Assembly: GCA_004293725.1 (NCBI GenBank)
Contig: REAW01000006.1
Coordinates: 246,167-310,166, forward strand
Direction: 5' to 3'
Source: Curvibacter sp.
Lineage (GTDB): Bacteria > Pseudomonadota > Gammaproteobacteria > Burkholderiales > Burkholderiaceae_C
DNA: 64,000 bases
The translations under genes were made by a program, and so were the position numbers. The notes below the pieces were generated by a model. That model saw nothing but the letters and a program-made list of their open reading frames with translations. It did no database searches and had not been told where the DNA came from. Position 1 is the stretch's first letter, and every line of letters starts with the position of its first letter. Shown piece after piece: positions 56,422-64,000 of this stretch.

Positions 56422-57795
56422 TCAGGCCTTGCGCAGGTGCCAAGCCTTGGGCCGGGTGAAGGTCTGGATGCCATAGGTGGAGAGCGTGAGGCCCACACCC
56501 GAATCACCATGGCCGCTCCACGGCAGGCGCGGGCTTACACGGTCGCAGCAGTTCCAGTACACCGTGCCTGCGTTGACTTGCTCCAGCACGGCTTTGGCGC
56601 GCGCTTCATCGGGGGTAAAGACACCGGCAGTCAGGCCGTAGCGCGTGTCGTTCATGAGCTTCACGGCTTCTGCGTCGCTGCTGACTTTCTGGATACCAAT
56701 GACCGGGCCAAAGCTTTCCTCGCGCATGATCTCCATGCCGTGGTTTACATCGGAAAACACGGTGGGTTCGAACCAGTTGCCTTCGCCGGTGCCGCGGTGG
56801 CCACCGGTGTGCAGGGTGGCGCCTTTGGCTTTGGCGTCGTCCACCTGGGCTTGCAGAATGTCGAGCTGGGGCGCGCGGGTGATGGCGCCAATGTAGGTGT
56901 CTTCGGCTGCGGGGTCACCGGTTTTGAAGGTTTTGACAGTGGCAACGAAGGCTTGCACAAACTGGTCGTACACCTTTTCATGCACATACACGCGCTCTAC
57001 CGAGCAGCAGCTTTGGCCCGTGTTGTACATGGCACCATCAGCCAGGCTCTCTGCGGCCACTTGCACGTTGGCGTCTTCGCACACGTAGGTGGGGTCTTTG
57101 CCGCCCAGCTCTAGTTGCAGCTTCACAAATTTGTTGCCCACCGCTTGGGCAATACGCGCGCCGGTGGCGTAGGAACCGGTGAAGAATACGCCGTCCACCT
57201 TTTGCTCCAGCAGCGCAGCGCCCACGGCACCTGCGCCCACCAGGCAAATCATGGCGTCTTCGGGCACTCCCGCCTTGTGCAGCAGGCGGGTGATTTCCAG
57301 CCCGGTGAGGGTGGCGTACTCGGACGGTTTGTACAGCACCGTATTGCCGGTAAGCAGCGCAGGCACGATGACGTTGCACCCCACAAACCAGGGGTAGTTC
57401 CAAGCCGAGATGTTGGCCACCACGCCCAGTGGCGTGTGTTGGATTTGCTCGGTCATGCCGCCTTCTGCGAAGACGGTTTGCGTGGCCAGGGTGGCGTCGG
57501 CCTCGGCCAAAAAGAAGTCAATGCGGCCCAGCAGGCCGTTGAGTTCGTTGCGCGACATCTTGATGGGCTTGCCGGTCTCACGCGTCATGGTGTAGGCCAG
57601 CGACTCCAGGTCGTGCACCACGCCTGCACGGAAGGCCACGATGCAGGCCTTGCGTTCGGCCAGCGGGGTGGCGGCCCACCCGCGCTGTGCGGCCCGGGCG
57701 CGCGCGGCTTTGGCGGCTACGGTGGTGGCATCGTCCGCGCCCAAGGTGGTGATGAGGTGGCCGGTGGCCGGGTTGTGAATGGCGAGTTGGCTCAT
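56422..57795 (-). CDS. Aldehyde dehydrogenase (end of gamma-glutamyl operon)
   Basis: 457 residues of the NAD(P)-dependent ALDH family: LELGGKDPTYV supplies the base Glu, NTGQSCCSVERVYV the nucleophile Cys, and ISAWNYPWF the cofactor loop. It is 16 bases after the gamma-glutamyl hydrolase gene. In this operon it would oxidise a gamma-glutamyl aminoaldehyde to the acid, the step carried out by PuuC in putrescine use. Confidence 0.9.
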   Translation of the reverse strand: MSQLAIHNPATGHLITTLGADDATTVAAKAARARAAQRGWAATPLAERKACIVAFRAGVVHDLESLAYTMTRETGKPIKMSRNELNGLLGRIDFFLAEADATLATQTVFAEGGMTEQIQHTPLGVVANISAWNYPWFVGCNVIVPALLTGNTVLYKPSEYATLTGLEITRLLHKAGVPEDAMICLVGAGAVGAALLEQKVDGVFFTGSYATGARIAQAVGNKFVKLQLELGGKDPTYVCEDANVQVAAESLADGAMYNTGQSCCSVERVYVHEKVYDQFVQAFVATVKTFKTGDPAAEDTYIGAITRAPQLDILQAQVDDAKAKGATLHTGGHRGTGEGNWFEPTVFSDVNHGMEIMREESFGPVIGIQKVSSDAEAVKLMNDTRYGLTAGVFTPDEARAKAVLEQVNAGTVYWNCCDRVSPRLPWSGHGDSGVGLTLSTYGIQTFTRPKAWHLRKA

Positions 57796-57811
57796 GGTGG
57801 TCCAAAAAAAA

Positions 57812-58627
57812 TCAGAGTTCAGGAGATAAGGAATGGCTGGCTGCAGCGCGCACGCTGTGCGCCTGGGCCAGAAAATCGGTTAGCAACGGAGTGTCGTCGA
57901 GTGTGCCGTGCTCGGGTTTGTGGAACTCGGGATGCCATTGCACGGCAGCGATCCAGTCGGAGCCAGTGGCGCGAATGGCTTCGATGGTGCCGTCGTCAGG
58001 GCAGCGCGCTTCCACCTCAAAGCCGGGCGCCAGGTCTTTGATGCACTGGTGGTGAACGCTATTGATTTTATAGCTGCTTGCGGAATCCAGAAGCGCACTG
58101 AGCCGTGTTTTTGGTACTAACTCCAGTTGGTGAAAGTTCTGGTCGTAGCGATCGGCGTCGCGGTGCTGCAGGGCTTCGGGGCGCTGGGTGGGAATGTCTT
58201 GCACCAGCGTGCCGCCATAGGTGGCGTTGATAAGCTGCAGGCCGCGGCAGATGCCAAACACCGGCTTGCCTGCGGCAACAAACGCTTTCACCAACGCCAT
58301 CTCATAGGCGTCGCGTACTTTGTCGCCCTGCCAACGCGCATCTATTGGCGCCTCGCCATAACTGCCGGGCCACAGGTCGGCACCGCCATGCAGCACCAAG
58401 CCATCAAGCCAGGCGGCGTAGTCGGCCAGCGTGATGCTGCCGCGTGCCGTGTCGCCGTCTACCGAGGGCACCATCACGGGCATGGCCCCGCCCGACATGA
58501 TCCAGTGCGGGACCGACACCTCCAGGTAGTTGAGCGTCTTTTTGGCAAACGCGGCGCGCGCCGGGTCCGGGTGCATGAAGCACGCACTGACGGCAATTTT
58601 GAGGGGCTGCCCGGCGCGCTGCATCAC
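57812..58627 (-). CDS. Gamma-glutamyl hydrolase, PuuD-like (peptidase C26)
   Basis: 271 residues of the class I glutamine amidotransferase fold: GICRGLQLINATYGGTLVQD with the nucleophile Cys and QWHPEFHKP with His and Glu. It would cleave a gamma-glutamyl amide to glutamate and the free acid. ATG overlaps the alcohol dehydrogenase stop (ATGA). A dispersed repeat (58059-58084) lies in frame and encodes ASSYKINS. Confidence 0.9.
   Translation of the reverse strand: MMQRAGQPLKIAVSACFMHPDPARAAFAKKTLNYLEVSVPHWIMSGGAMPVMVPSVDGDTARGSITLADYAAWLDGLVLHGGADLWPGSYGEAPIDARWQGDKVRDAYEMALVKAFVAAGKPVFGICRGLQLINATYGGTLVQDIPTQRPEALQHRDADRYDQNFHQLELVPKTRLSALLDSASSYKINSVHHQCIKDLAPGFEVEARCPDDGTIEAIRATGSDWIAAVQWHPEFHKPEHGTLDDTPLLTDFLAQAHSVRAAASHSLSPEL
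58059..58084 (-). repeat. Dispersed repeat element inside the PuuD-like gene
   Basis: On the minus strand CCGCAAGCAGCTATAAAATC then AATAGC: a clear copy of the repeat family, in frame. Confidence 0.7.
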
Positions 58628-59757
58628 ATGGCCGCCTTGAAGAGGCGCTCGAAGTCTTCTGCGGTGCAGGGGCGTGGGTTGGTCTGGTGGCAGATGTCGG
58701 CGGTGGCCACCTGCACCAGGCGCGGCAGGTGCTCTGGCTTCACGCCATGGTTGGCCAAGCCGCCAGTAATGCCCACGCTGGCTTTGGTGTCGCGCAGCCA
58801 GGCAACGAACGCCTTACCACCGCCCGCCACGCCACAGACATGGGCCAGCTCATCGAACTTGGCCGGCACGGCCTCTTGGTTCCAGGCCATCACGGTGTCG
58901 ATCATCAGCGCGTTGGCCAGACCATGGTGCAGGTCACACACTGCCCCCAGCGCATGGGCGCAGGAGTGCACCGCGCCCAGGTCTTTTTGGAATGCAATGG
59001 CGCCCATCATGGAGGACATCATCATGTCGGAGCGTGCAGCAAGGTTGCCTGGCTCTTTGACGGCGGTGACCAGCGCTGCGGCGGCAATGCGGGTTCCCTC
59101 CAGGGCAATGCCATCGCACAGCGGGTGATAGGCAGGCGAGAGGTAGCTCTCGATGTTGTGGGTGAGTGCGTCCATGCCGGTCGCTGCAGTGACGTGCGGG
59201 GGCAGACCGAGGGTGAGCTCGGGATCCGCAAACACGGTTTTCGCCAGGATCTTGGGACTGAAGACCACGCGCTTGAGATGTGTGTCGTTTTCGCTGACCA
59301 CGCTGGAGCGGCCCACTTCGGAGCCGGTGCCCGAGGTGGTGGGCAGCGCAACAAAGTAAGGCAGCGGGTTGACGATGGGGCGCACCTGCGGGTGGTCCCA
59401 CACGTACTCCAAAATGTCGCCCTCATGCGTGGCGGCCAGTCCTACTACCTTGGCCACGTCCAGCGCGGCTCCACCGCCAAAGCCAATCACGCAGTCAGCC
59501 CGGTGTGACTTGTAGGCAGCGGCACCGTCCATCACCTGGCTGCAGGTGGGGTTGCCGAACACACCGCTGAAGACGGCAACGTCGAGCCCGGTGAGATGGG
59601 TCTGAAACTCGGCCAAAACGGGCAGGGCACCCAGGGCCTTGTCGGTCACGATGAGGGGGCGTTTCAAGCCCAGTTCCAACAGGTGCTGGGCCACCAGTTT
59701 GCGGGCGCCCGCACCAAACTTGATGGGCGTGGGAAAGGAGAAAGATGTGATGCTCAT
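58624..59757 (-). CDS. Iron-containing alcohol dehydrogenase
   Basis: 377 residues of the Fe-ADH family: GGGAALDVAKVVGL and TTSGTGSEV bind NAD, and HNIESYLSPAYHPLCDGIA plus the later CAHALGAVCDLHHGLANA carry metal ligands. It lies 9 bases after the glutamine synthetase-like gene. An alcohol dehydrogenase in place of the amine oxidase PuuB suggests that the glutamylated substrate bears a hydroxyl group, as ethanolamine does. Confidence 0.9.
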   Translation of the reverse strand: MSITSFSFPTPIKFGAGARKLVAQHLLELGLKRPLIVTDKALGALPVLAEFQTHLTGLDVAVFSGVFGNPTCSQVMDGAAAYKSHRADCVIGFGGGAALDVAKVVGLAATHEGDILEYVWDHPQVRPIVNPLPYFVALPTTSGTGSEVGRSSVVSENDTHLKRVVFSPKILAKTVFADPELTLGLPPHVTAATGMDALTHNIESYLSPAYHPLCDGIALEGTRIAAAALVTAVKEPGNLAARSDMMMSSMMGAIAFQKDLGAVHSCAHALGAVCDLHHGLANALMIDTVMAWNQEAVPAKFDELAHVCGVAGGGKAFVAWLRDTKASVGITGGLANHGVKPEHLPRLVQVATADICHQTNPRPCTAEDFERLFKAAM

Positions 59758-59766
59758 GAAGTTTCT

Positions 59767-61176
59767 CTAGATGATTTCGAAGTAGCGTTTCATTTCCCAA
59801 TCGGTTACTGCGTCCAGCCACTGGCGCCACTCCCATTCGCGGGTAGCGGCAAAGTGGTCAACGAATGTATCGCCCAGCCAGTCGCGCGCCACGGCCGATT
59901 CCTTGAAGATCCGCGTGGTTTCTATCAGCGTGCGCGGGGCACGCGGAATATGCTCCGCCCCACCATTGGTCCCGGTAATGGGCGGTGTCGTTAGCTTAAG
60001 GCCTTTTTCGACGCCGTCCAGCCCTGCCGCTATGACGGCGGCCATGGCTAGGTAGGGGTTGACGTCGGCGCCGGGGCAGCGCGTTTCCAGCCGCGTGGCC
60101 TTGGGTGAGCCAGCGATGACGCGGAAGCTGGCGGTGCGATTGTCCATGCCCCAAGTGGGCTTGACCGGGGCCCAGAAGCCATCCACCAGGCGCTTGTAGC
60201 TGTTGATGGTGGGCCAGATCAGCGGGCCAAAGTCCATCATGCATGCCACTTGGCCCGCCAGATAACTCTCGAAAAGTTTGCTCATCTTTCGGGGTGACTT
60301 GGCATCAAAGAACAGGTTGTTCTTGCCATCGCTCAGGCTTTGGTGGATGTGGCCACTGCAACCAGGTAACGGTTGGTGCGGCTTGGCCATAAAGCTGGGC
60401 ATGATGCCAAAACGCGCACCAATTTCCTTGGCGCCGGTCTTGAACAGCACGGCCCGGTCTGCTTGTTCAAGTGCTTCGGAGAAACCAATCGCGACTTCAA
60501 ACACGCCGGGTCCCGTCTCGGTATGCAAGCCTTCAATGGGTACTTTGAAGGCGAGCATGTCGTCCATGATGGCATTGAAGAATCCGCGGTTTTGGTTGGC
60601 ACGGAGCAACGAGTAGCCAAACATGCCGGGGGTAAGCGGCTGCGCACCCACGCCCTTTTTGTCGGCCCAGCTTTGTGGGGTCTCCAGAAAGTTGTACCAC
60701 TCGAATTCCATGCCGGTCATGGGCATCAAGCCCATTTTTTCAGCACGCTTGAGCACGCGCTTCAGGGTCTGGCGCGGGCAGAGCGGGTGCGGGGTTCCAT
60801 CGCTGTTGACAAATTCGCCCAGGAAAAAGGGCACCCCGTCATCCCACGGCACGTGGCGCGCCGTGTTCAGGTCCAGCCGCGCCAGCGCGTCTGGAAAGCC
60901 ATGCTGCCAACCGGTAACGGTGGTGTTGTCGTAGCAGTTGTCCATCATGTCCCAGCCCAGCACCACGTCGCAGAAGCCGAAGCCCCCCGCCGGGTAGGGC
61001 TCGGCCGCACCGAGAAACTTGTCCCGGTGCAGGTACTTGCCACGCAATACACCATCGATGTCAGTTACCGCCACCTTGACTTTGGGCGCGCCAGACTTTT
61101 GCACTGCGGCCAAGGCGGCGTGGGGTGCCGGCTGCTTGGTGCGTGCAGGGTTGGCAGGGGGCTTGCGTGTCGCCAT
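59767..61176 (-). CDS. Glutamine synthetase family gamma-glutamyl amine ligase
   Basis: 469 residues, GlnA type III/PuuA fold: DIDGVLRGKYLHRDKFLGA, MEFEWYNF, HTETGPGVFEVA, AKPHQPLPGCSGHIHQSL and NRTASFRVIAGS are the nucleotide, metal and substrate segments. The ending EWEWRQWLDAVTDWEMKRYFEII is typical of gamma-glutamylpolyamine or -ethanolamide synthetases. It glutamylates an amine with ATP. Which amine is not certain; neighbours favour ethanolamine. Second in the operon, 19 bases after the permease. Confidence 0.9.
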   Translation of the reverse strand: MATRKPPANPARTKQPAPHAALAAVQKSGAPKVKVAVTDIDGVLRGKYLHRDKFLGAAEPYPAGGFGFCDVVLGWDMMDNCYDNTTVTGWQHGFPDALARLDLNTARHVPWDDGVPFFLGEFVNSDGTPHPLCPRQTLKRVLKRAEKMGLMPMTGMEFEWYNFLETPQSWADKKGVGAQPLTPGMFGYSLLRANQNRGFFNAIMDDMLAFKVPIEGLHTETGPGVFEVAIGFSEALEQADRAVLFKTGAKEIGARFGIMPSFMAKPHQPLPGCSGHIHQSLSDGKNNLFFDAKSPRKMSKLFESYLAGQVACMMDFGPLIWPTINSYKRLVDGFWAPVKPTWGMDNRTASFRVIAGSPKATRLETRCPGADVNPYLAMAAVIAAGLDGVEKGLKLTTPPITGTNGGAEHIPRAPRTLIETTRIFKESAVARDWLGDTFVDHFAATREWEWRQWLDAVTDWEMKRYFEII

Positions 61177-61195
61177 TGATGTCTCCAGTGTTGTT

Positions 61196-62674
61196 TTACT
61201 TGCGTGCTTTTTCAGCCACTTCCATGGCGAACTCTTCTTCTGGCGAGAGGATCAGGCGGTTGCGTCCAACCAGTGCAAAGTAGGCAATGCAAACGCCAAA
61301 CCACACGGCTACCCACATCACGCCAGTACGGTAGAGCGGGTCACTGAGTTGGAAGTAGAGGGTGACCACTGCAATCACCACGGTAAGCCCGGCACCAAAC
61401 ACGCCCAAGGGGCTGCGATAGGGGCGCGGCAGATTGGGCATGTTTTTGCGCAACAAGATAAAGGACAGGCCTTGCATGATGTAAGAGAACATCGCTCCAA
61501 AAACCGCCATGTTGAGGAGCGTGCCTCCAATGACAGCGGCACCCTTGTCAGAGCCCAGGCTGAACCACAGCACAAACATGACTGCCAGCGCCACCACCGA
61601 GCCCACGATCATGGCCAGGTGCGGGGTTTTGCGGCTGCCATGGGTGATGGAAAAAGCCGAAGGGAAGTAGCCGGCACGGCTCAGTGAGTAGATCTGGCGG
61701 CCTTTGGCAAAAATGATGGTGTGAAAGCTTGCAATCAGGCCCAACACGGCGACCAACGCCAACGCCTTGGCGATGCCATCACCATAAATGGCCTTGAAGC
61801 CATCCAACAGGGGTTCGCCCGACTTGGCCAACGTGTGTGAGCCAATGCCCGCAATGGAGGGGTTAAGCAACAGCACCAAGAAAGCAGAGAAGATCAACGT
61901 GAAGATGCCGGCCAAAATGCCGCGTGGCATGTCGCGCTTGGGGTCTACCGATTCTTCGGCAGCCAGGGGCAATTGCTCAATGGCCAAGAACAGCCATACC
62001 GCAAATGGCATGGCGGCGAGCACGCCGGTGATCCCCATGGGCAGCAGAGGGCCGTTGCCGTTTTCCAGCAATACGCCACCTTCACCCACGTTCATGGCCC
62101 AGCGGCTGAAATCGATGTTGGGCAACGCACTCACCCAAAACACGGCCAGGCAAGCCAAGGCCAGCAGCGTGACGACCAGTGTGACCTTGAAGGAGAGTTC
62201 CACGCCCACGACGTTGAGGCCCACAAAGAATATGTAGAAGCCAATCCACCACAAAGGCAAGTATTCGGTGGGGGTGCCGAAGATTCCGCCCATGTAGCTG
62301 CTGATGAAGTAGACGATGACCGCAGGGGTGATGACGTACTCGACGTTTTCAGACAAGCCCGTCAAAAAACCGCCCCAAGGCCCCATGGCAGTGCGGGCAA
62401 ACGAATAGGCACCACCAGTGTGCGGCAATGCAGGAGACATTTCGGCCAGCGAGAAGGTCAGCCCCAAGTACATGATCGCAATGATGATGGTGGCAAAGAA
62501 CATGCTGCCCCAACCGTTGGCCAGTCCAAAATTCCAGCCGGAGAAGTGGCCCGAGATCACGGCCCCAACTCCCAAGGCCCATAGGGACCACACACCGGCG
62601 TAGCGGCGCAGGCCGCGCTTCTCAAAATAGGCTTGGTCAACTTTGGTGTACTGGACACCTGAATGCTCGGACAT
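61196..62674 (-). CDS. APC-family amine permease, ethanolamine type
   Basis: 492 residues with 12 helices: GVWSLWALGVGAVISGHFSGWNFGLANGWGSMFFATIIIAIMYL and ALPHTGGAYSFARTAMGPWGGFLTGLSENVEYVITPAV match the ethanolamine permease subgroup (Eat/EutP-like). It would import the amine. AAGGAG 7 bases before ATG 62674. First gene of the operon, divergent from the AraC gene. Confidence 0.85.
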   Translation of the reverse strand: MSEHSGVQYTKVDQAYFEKRGLRRYAGVWSLWALGVGAVISGHFSGWNFGLANGWGSMFFATIIIAIMYLGLTFSLAEMSPALPHTGGAYSFARTAMGPWGGFLTGLSENVEYVITPAVIVYFISSYMGGIFGTPTEYLPLWWIGFYIFFVGLNVVGVELSFKVTLVVTLLALACLAVFWVSALPNIDFSRWAMNVGEGGVLLENGNGPLLPMGITGVLAAMPFAVWLFLAIEQLPLAAEESVDPKRDMPRGILAGIFTLIFSAFLVLLLNPSIAGIGSHTLAKSGEPLLDGFKAIYGDGIAKALALVAVLGLIASFHTIIFAKGRQIYSLSRAGYFPSAFSITHGSRKTPHLAMIVGSVVALAVMFVLWFSLGSDKGAAVIGGTLLNMAVFGAMFSYIMQGLSFILLRKNMPNLPRPYRSPLGVFGAGLTVVIAVVTLYFQLSDPLYRTGVMWVAVWFGVCIAYFALVGRNRLILSPEEEFAMEVAEKARK

Positions 62675-62834
62675 GAACGACTCCTTGACTGGGTTGGACA
62701 ACAAAATGACCACTCCATTCTGTAGAGGGGCTTGTCGAAGGGCTATCCGGTATTGGCAAGGTCTGGAGGTGGTGCATAGCCGGGTGTAAACCCCTAGAAA
62801 CACCCCGGCATGTTTTTTGCAGAATCTTTGGCTT
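62675..62834. promoter_or_regulatory. Divergent control region of amine operon and araC-type gene
   Basis: 160 bp between the divergent starts. An imperfect inverted repeat CCGGGTGT ... ACACCCCGG (62780-62808) around AAACCCCTAGAA is a candidate AraC-family operator near the regulator start. No clear -35/-10 pair was found on either strand. Confidence 0.4.
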
Positions 62835-63824
62835 ATGTCCCAACATCCCATTTCGGCAATCCATCTGCAACCCCAGCCAGGCGTTGGGCCGGCATTGGGG
62901 TTCGAATCCGCGATGTATTCGGATGTGGACGAGCAGGCGGCTGCATTGACCGGCTGGAATCAGTCGTACCTGCAACTCTCTGGCGGGGGCTTTCGCGGTG
63001 CCATTCAGCGCGTGGACTTAGGACCAGTGCGATTGTTCATGGAGGGCCTGGGGTCCACGGTGTACCAAAACGGCCAACTGCAACCGGGCGTACTGGCGCT
63101 GGGGGTTCCGCTGCATTGCGACGGCAACAGTGTGTTCTGTGGTGCGCCGTCGCGACGGGATTTGCTACACATTTTTTCTGGTCACTCGGGGTTTGAATTC
63201 CGCACCGGGAATGACCACGTGATGATGGGGTTGGAACTGGACCCGGAATTGACCAACACCTTGTACCCGTGGGGGCACGGTGCACTTGCCCGCAACGAGG
63301 CGGGGCTGCGCGCCACCGACCCGCAAGCTATGGAGAGCCTGCGCCAGGTGATGCTGATGCTGTTTGAAACTGCGCACTCCGCGCCAGCCATGTTCTCTTT
63401 GCCAGCCCTGCGCGCAGGTATGGTTGACACCTTGGTAGAACGCGTGGCGGCACTTAATCTCGCGGCGACCAACGCCGATAGCTCGCACGATGTGCATTGG
63501 CAGTTGGTGCAGCAAACCCGGGCGTTGGTACAAGGTCAACTCCATCAAGCGCCAACCGTTGGCGCACTGTGCATGGAACTGGGTGTGAGCCGACGCACGC
63601 TACAAAATGCGTTTCAGCGCATATTGGGCGTCAGCCCCTTGGCCTATCTGCGGGCTATCCGACTTGGGGCCGTTCGCCAAGCCCTGAAGACAGCCAGCTC
63701 AGTCACTGAGGCCGCTACTGACATGGGCTTCTGGCACTTTGGACACTTTGCCAAAGACTACCAAGCCATGTTTGGCGAGTTGCCCTCCCAAACCCACAAG
63801 CGCTATCTACTGCCGCTGCAATAG
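62835..63824 (+). CDS. AraC-family transcriptional regulator (EutR-like position)
   Basis: 329 residues. The C-terminal third (about 230-325) is a double helix-turn-helix: TVGALCMELGVSRRTLQNAFQRILGVSPLAYLRAIRLGAVRQAL and SVTEAATDMGFWHFGHFAKDYQAMFGELPSQT. The N-terminal part is a sensor of the kind in ethanolamine-operon regulators. It is divergent from the permease gene and likely controls that operon in response to its amine. ATG 62835 is chosen over TTG 62817. Confidence 0.88.
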   Translation: MSQHPISAIHLQPQPGVGPALGFESAMYSDVDEQAAALTGWNQSYLQLSGGGFRGAIQRVDLGPVRLFMEGLGSTVYQNGQLQPGVLALGVPLHCDGNSVFCGAPSRRDLLHIFSGHSGFEFRTGNDHVMMGLELDPELTNTLYPWGHGALARNEAGLRATDPQAMESLRQVMLMLFETAHSAPAMFSLPALRAGMVDTLVERVAALNLAATNADSSHDVHWQLVQQTRALVQGQLHQAPTVGALCMELGVSRRTLQNAFQRILGVSPLAYLRAIRLGAVRQALKTASSVTEAATDMGFWHFGHFAKDYQAMFGELPSQTHKRYLLPLQ

Positions 63825-63844
63825 GGGAGCACCTGGCGAGGCGC

Positions 63845-64000
63845 TTAGGTATCAAGAGAGGTCCAAACCCCTTGTTGGTTGCTGGAGGCGATGGCTGCCG
63901 CTACAAAGCGAATGCCCTGCAGGCCGTCAGTCGCATTGGGGAAATGCAGGTGCAACGGGTCTGCCTTTTGGCCACTGCGGCGCGCCGCAATCGCCTCGGA
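63845..64000 (-). CDS. Gfo/Idh/MocA-family oxidoreductase, C-terminal part (partial)
   Basis: The last 51 codons are in view; the gene continues beyond the window. GLQGIRFVAAAIASSNQQGVWTSLDT matches the C-terminal ending of Gfo/Idh/MocA NAD-dependent sugar or inositol dehydrogenases. It converges with the AraC gene (20 bases). Confidence 0.75.
   Translation of the reverse strand, partial: SEAIAARRSGQKADPLHLHFPNATDGLQGIRFVAAAIASSNQQGVWTSLDT

Noticed and set aside
58127-59128. A 333-codon plus-strand frame over the alcohol dehydrogenase and hydrolase genes
   Set aside because: Antisense to two well-supported enzymes and shows no domain.

Overview
The window (about 58-60% GC by eye) looks like the chromosomal origin region of a betaproteobacterium of the family Comamonadaceae, probably Rhodoferax or a close relative. 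The main reasons are the block rpmH-rnpA-yidD-yidC-mnmE running left and dnaA-dnaN-gyrB running right from one AT-rich intergenic region, the style of the LptD, AmgK, MetX/MetW and KdsD/KdsC proteins, and a dispersed AGCTAY...ATAGC short repeat. The genus is an inference; no 16S gene is present.

Layout. 1-5.0 kb: end of a DUF2061-like gene, an FAD-dependent rubredoxin-type reductase, malic enzyme maeB, and a secreted T1/Sa-type RNase with its barstar inhibitor. 5.1-9.6 kb (minus): lptD-surA-rsmA. 9.7-12.9 kb (plus): amgK, rsmE, an MFS transporter. 12.9-22.6 kb (minus): a GGDEF/EAL protein, a hydrolase, an M20 peptidase, a Hyi-like isomerase, metW-metX behind a SAM-II riboswitch, a glycosyltransferase/methyltransferase pair, and a GDT1-family manganese exporter behind a yybP-ykoY riboswitch. 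23.1-26.6 kb: a complete bufferin-type (MNIO, DUF692) copper-RiPP operon bufA-bufB-bufC-DoxX, divergent from an ECF sigma factor and its zinc-finger anti-sigma. 26.7-32.9 kb: an RRM protein, an SDR, kdsD-kdsC-lptC, a KefB-like antiporter and apt. 33-43.6 kb: the origin block, ending in a Rid-family gene.

43.6-48.5 kb is an accessory stretch: a frameshifted Fer4/CDGSH gene, a rhodanese, a Fic protein, a hypoxanthine-DNA glycosylase, a retropepsin-like protease, an HNH nuclease and two small unknowns, with heptanucleotide tandem repeats at both ends. 48.7-52.3 kb holds DAHP synthase, cyanase, an M48 peptidase and a TIGR00266/AIM24-type protein.

52.4-63.8 kb is the metabolic highlight. A polyamine-type ABC transporter operon (plus) has a three-heptamer PHO-box-like promoter. 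It converges on a five-gene operon (minus) encoding an ethanolamine-type APC permease, a glutamine-synthetase-like gamma-glutamyl ligase, an iron alcohol dehydrogenase, a gamma-glutamyl hydrolase and an aldehyde dehydrogenase, with a divergent AraC regulator. The enzyme set reads as a gamma-glutamylated route for an amino alcohol such as ethanolamine: ligation to glutamate, oxidation of alcohol to aldehyde to acid, then release of glycine and glutamate. The window ends in the C-terminus of a Gfo/Idh/MocA oxidoreductase.

All calls come from reading the sequence and recalled family knowledge; no database search was run.
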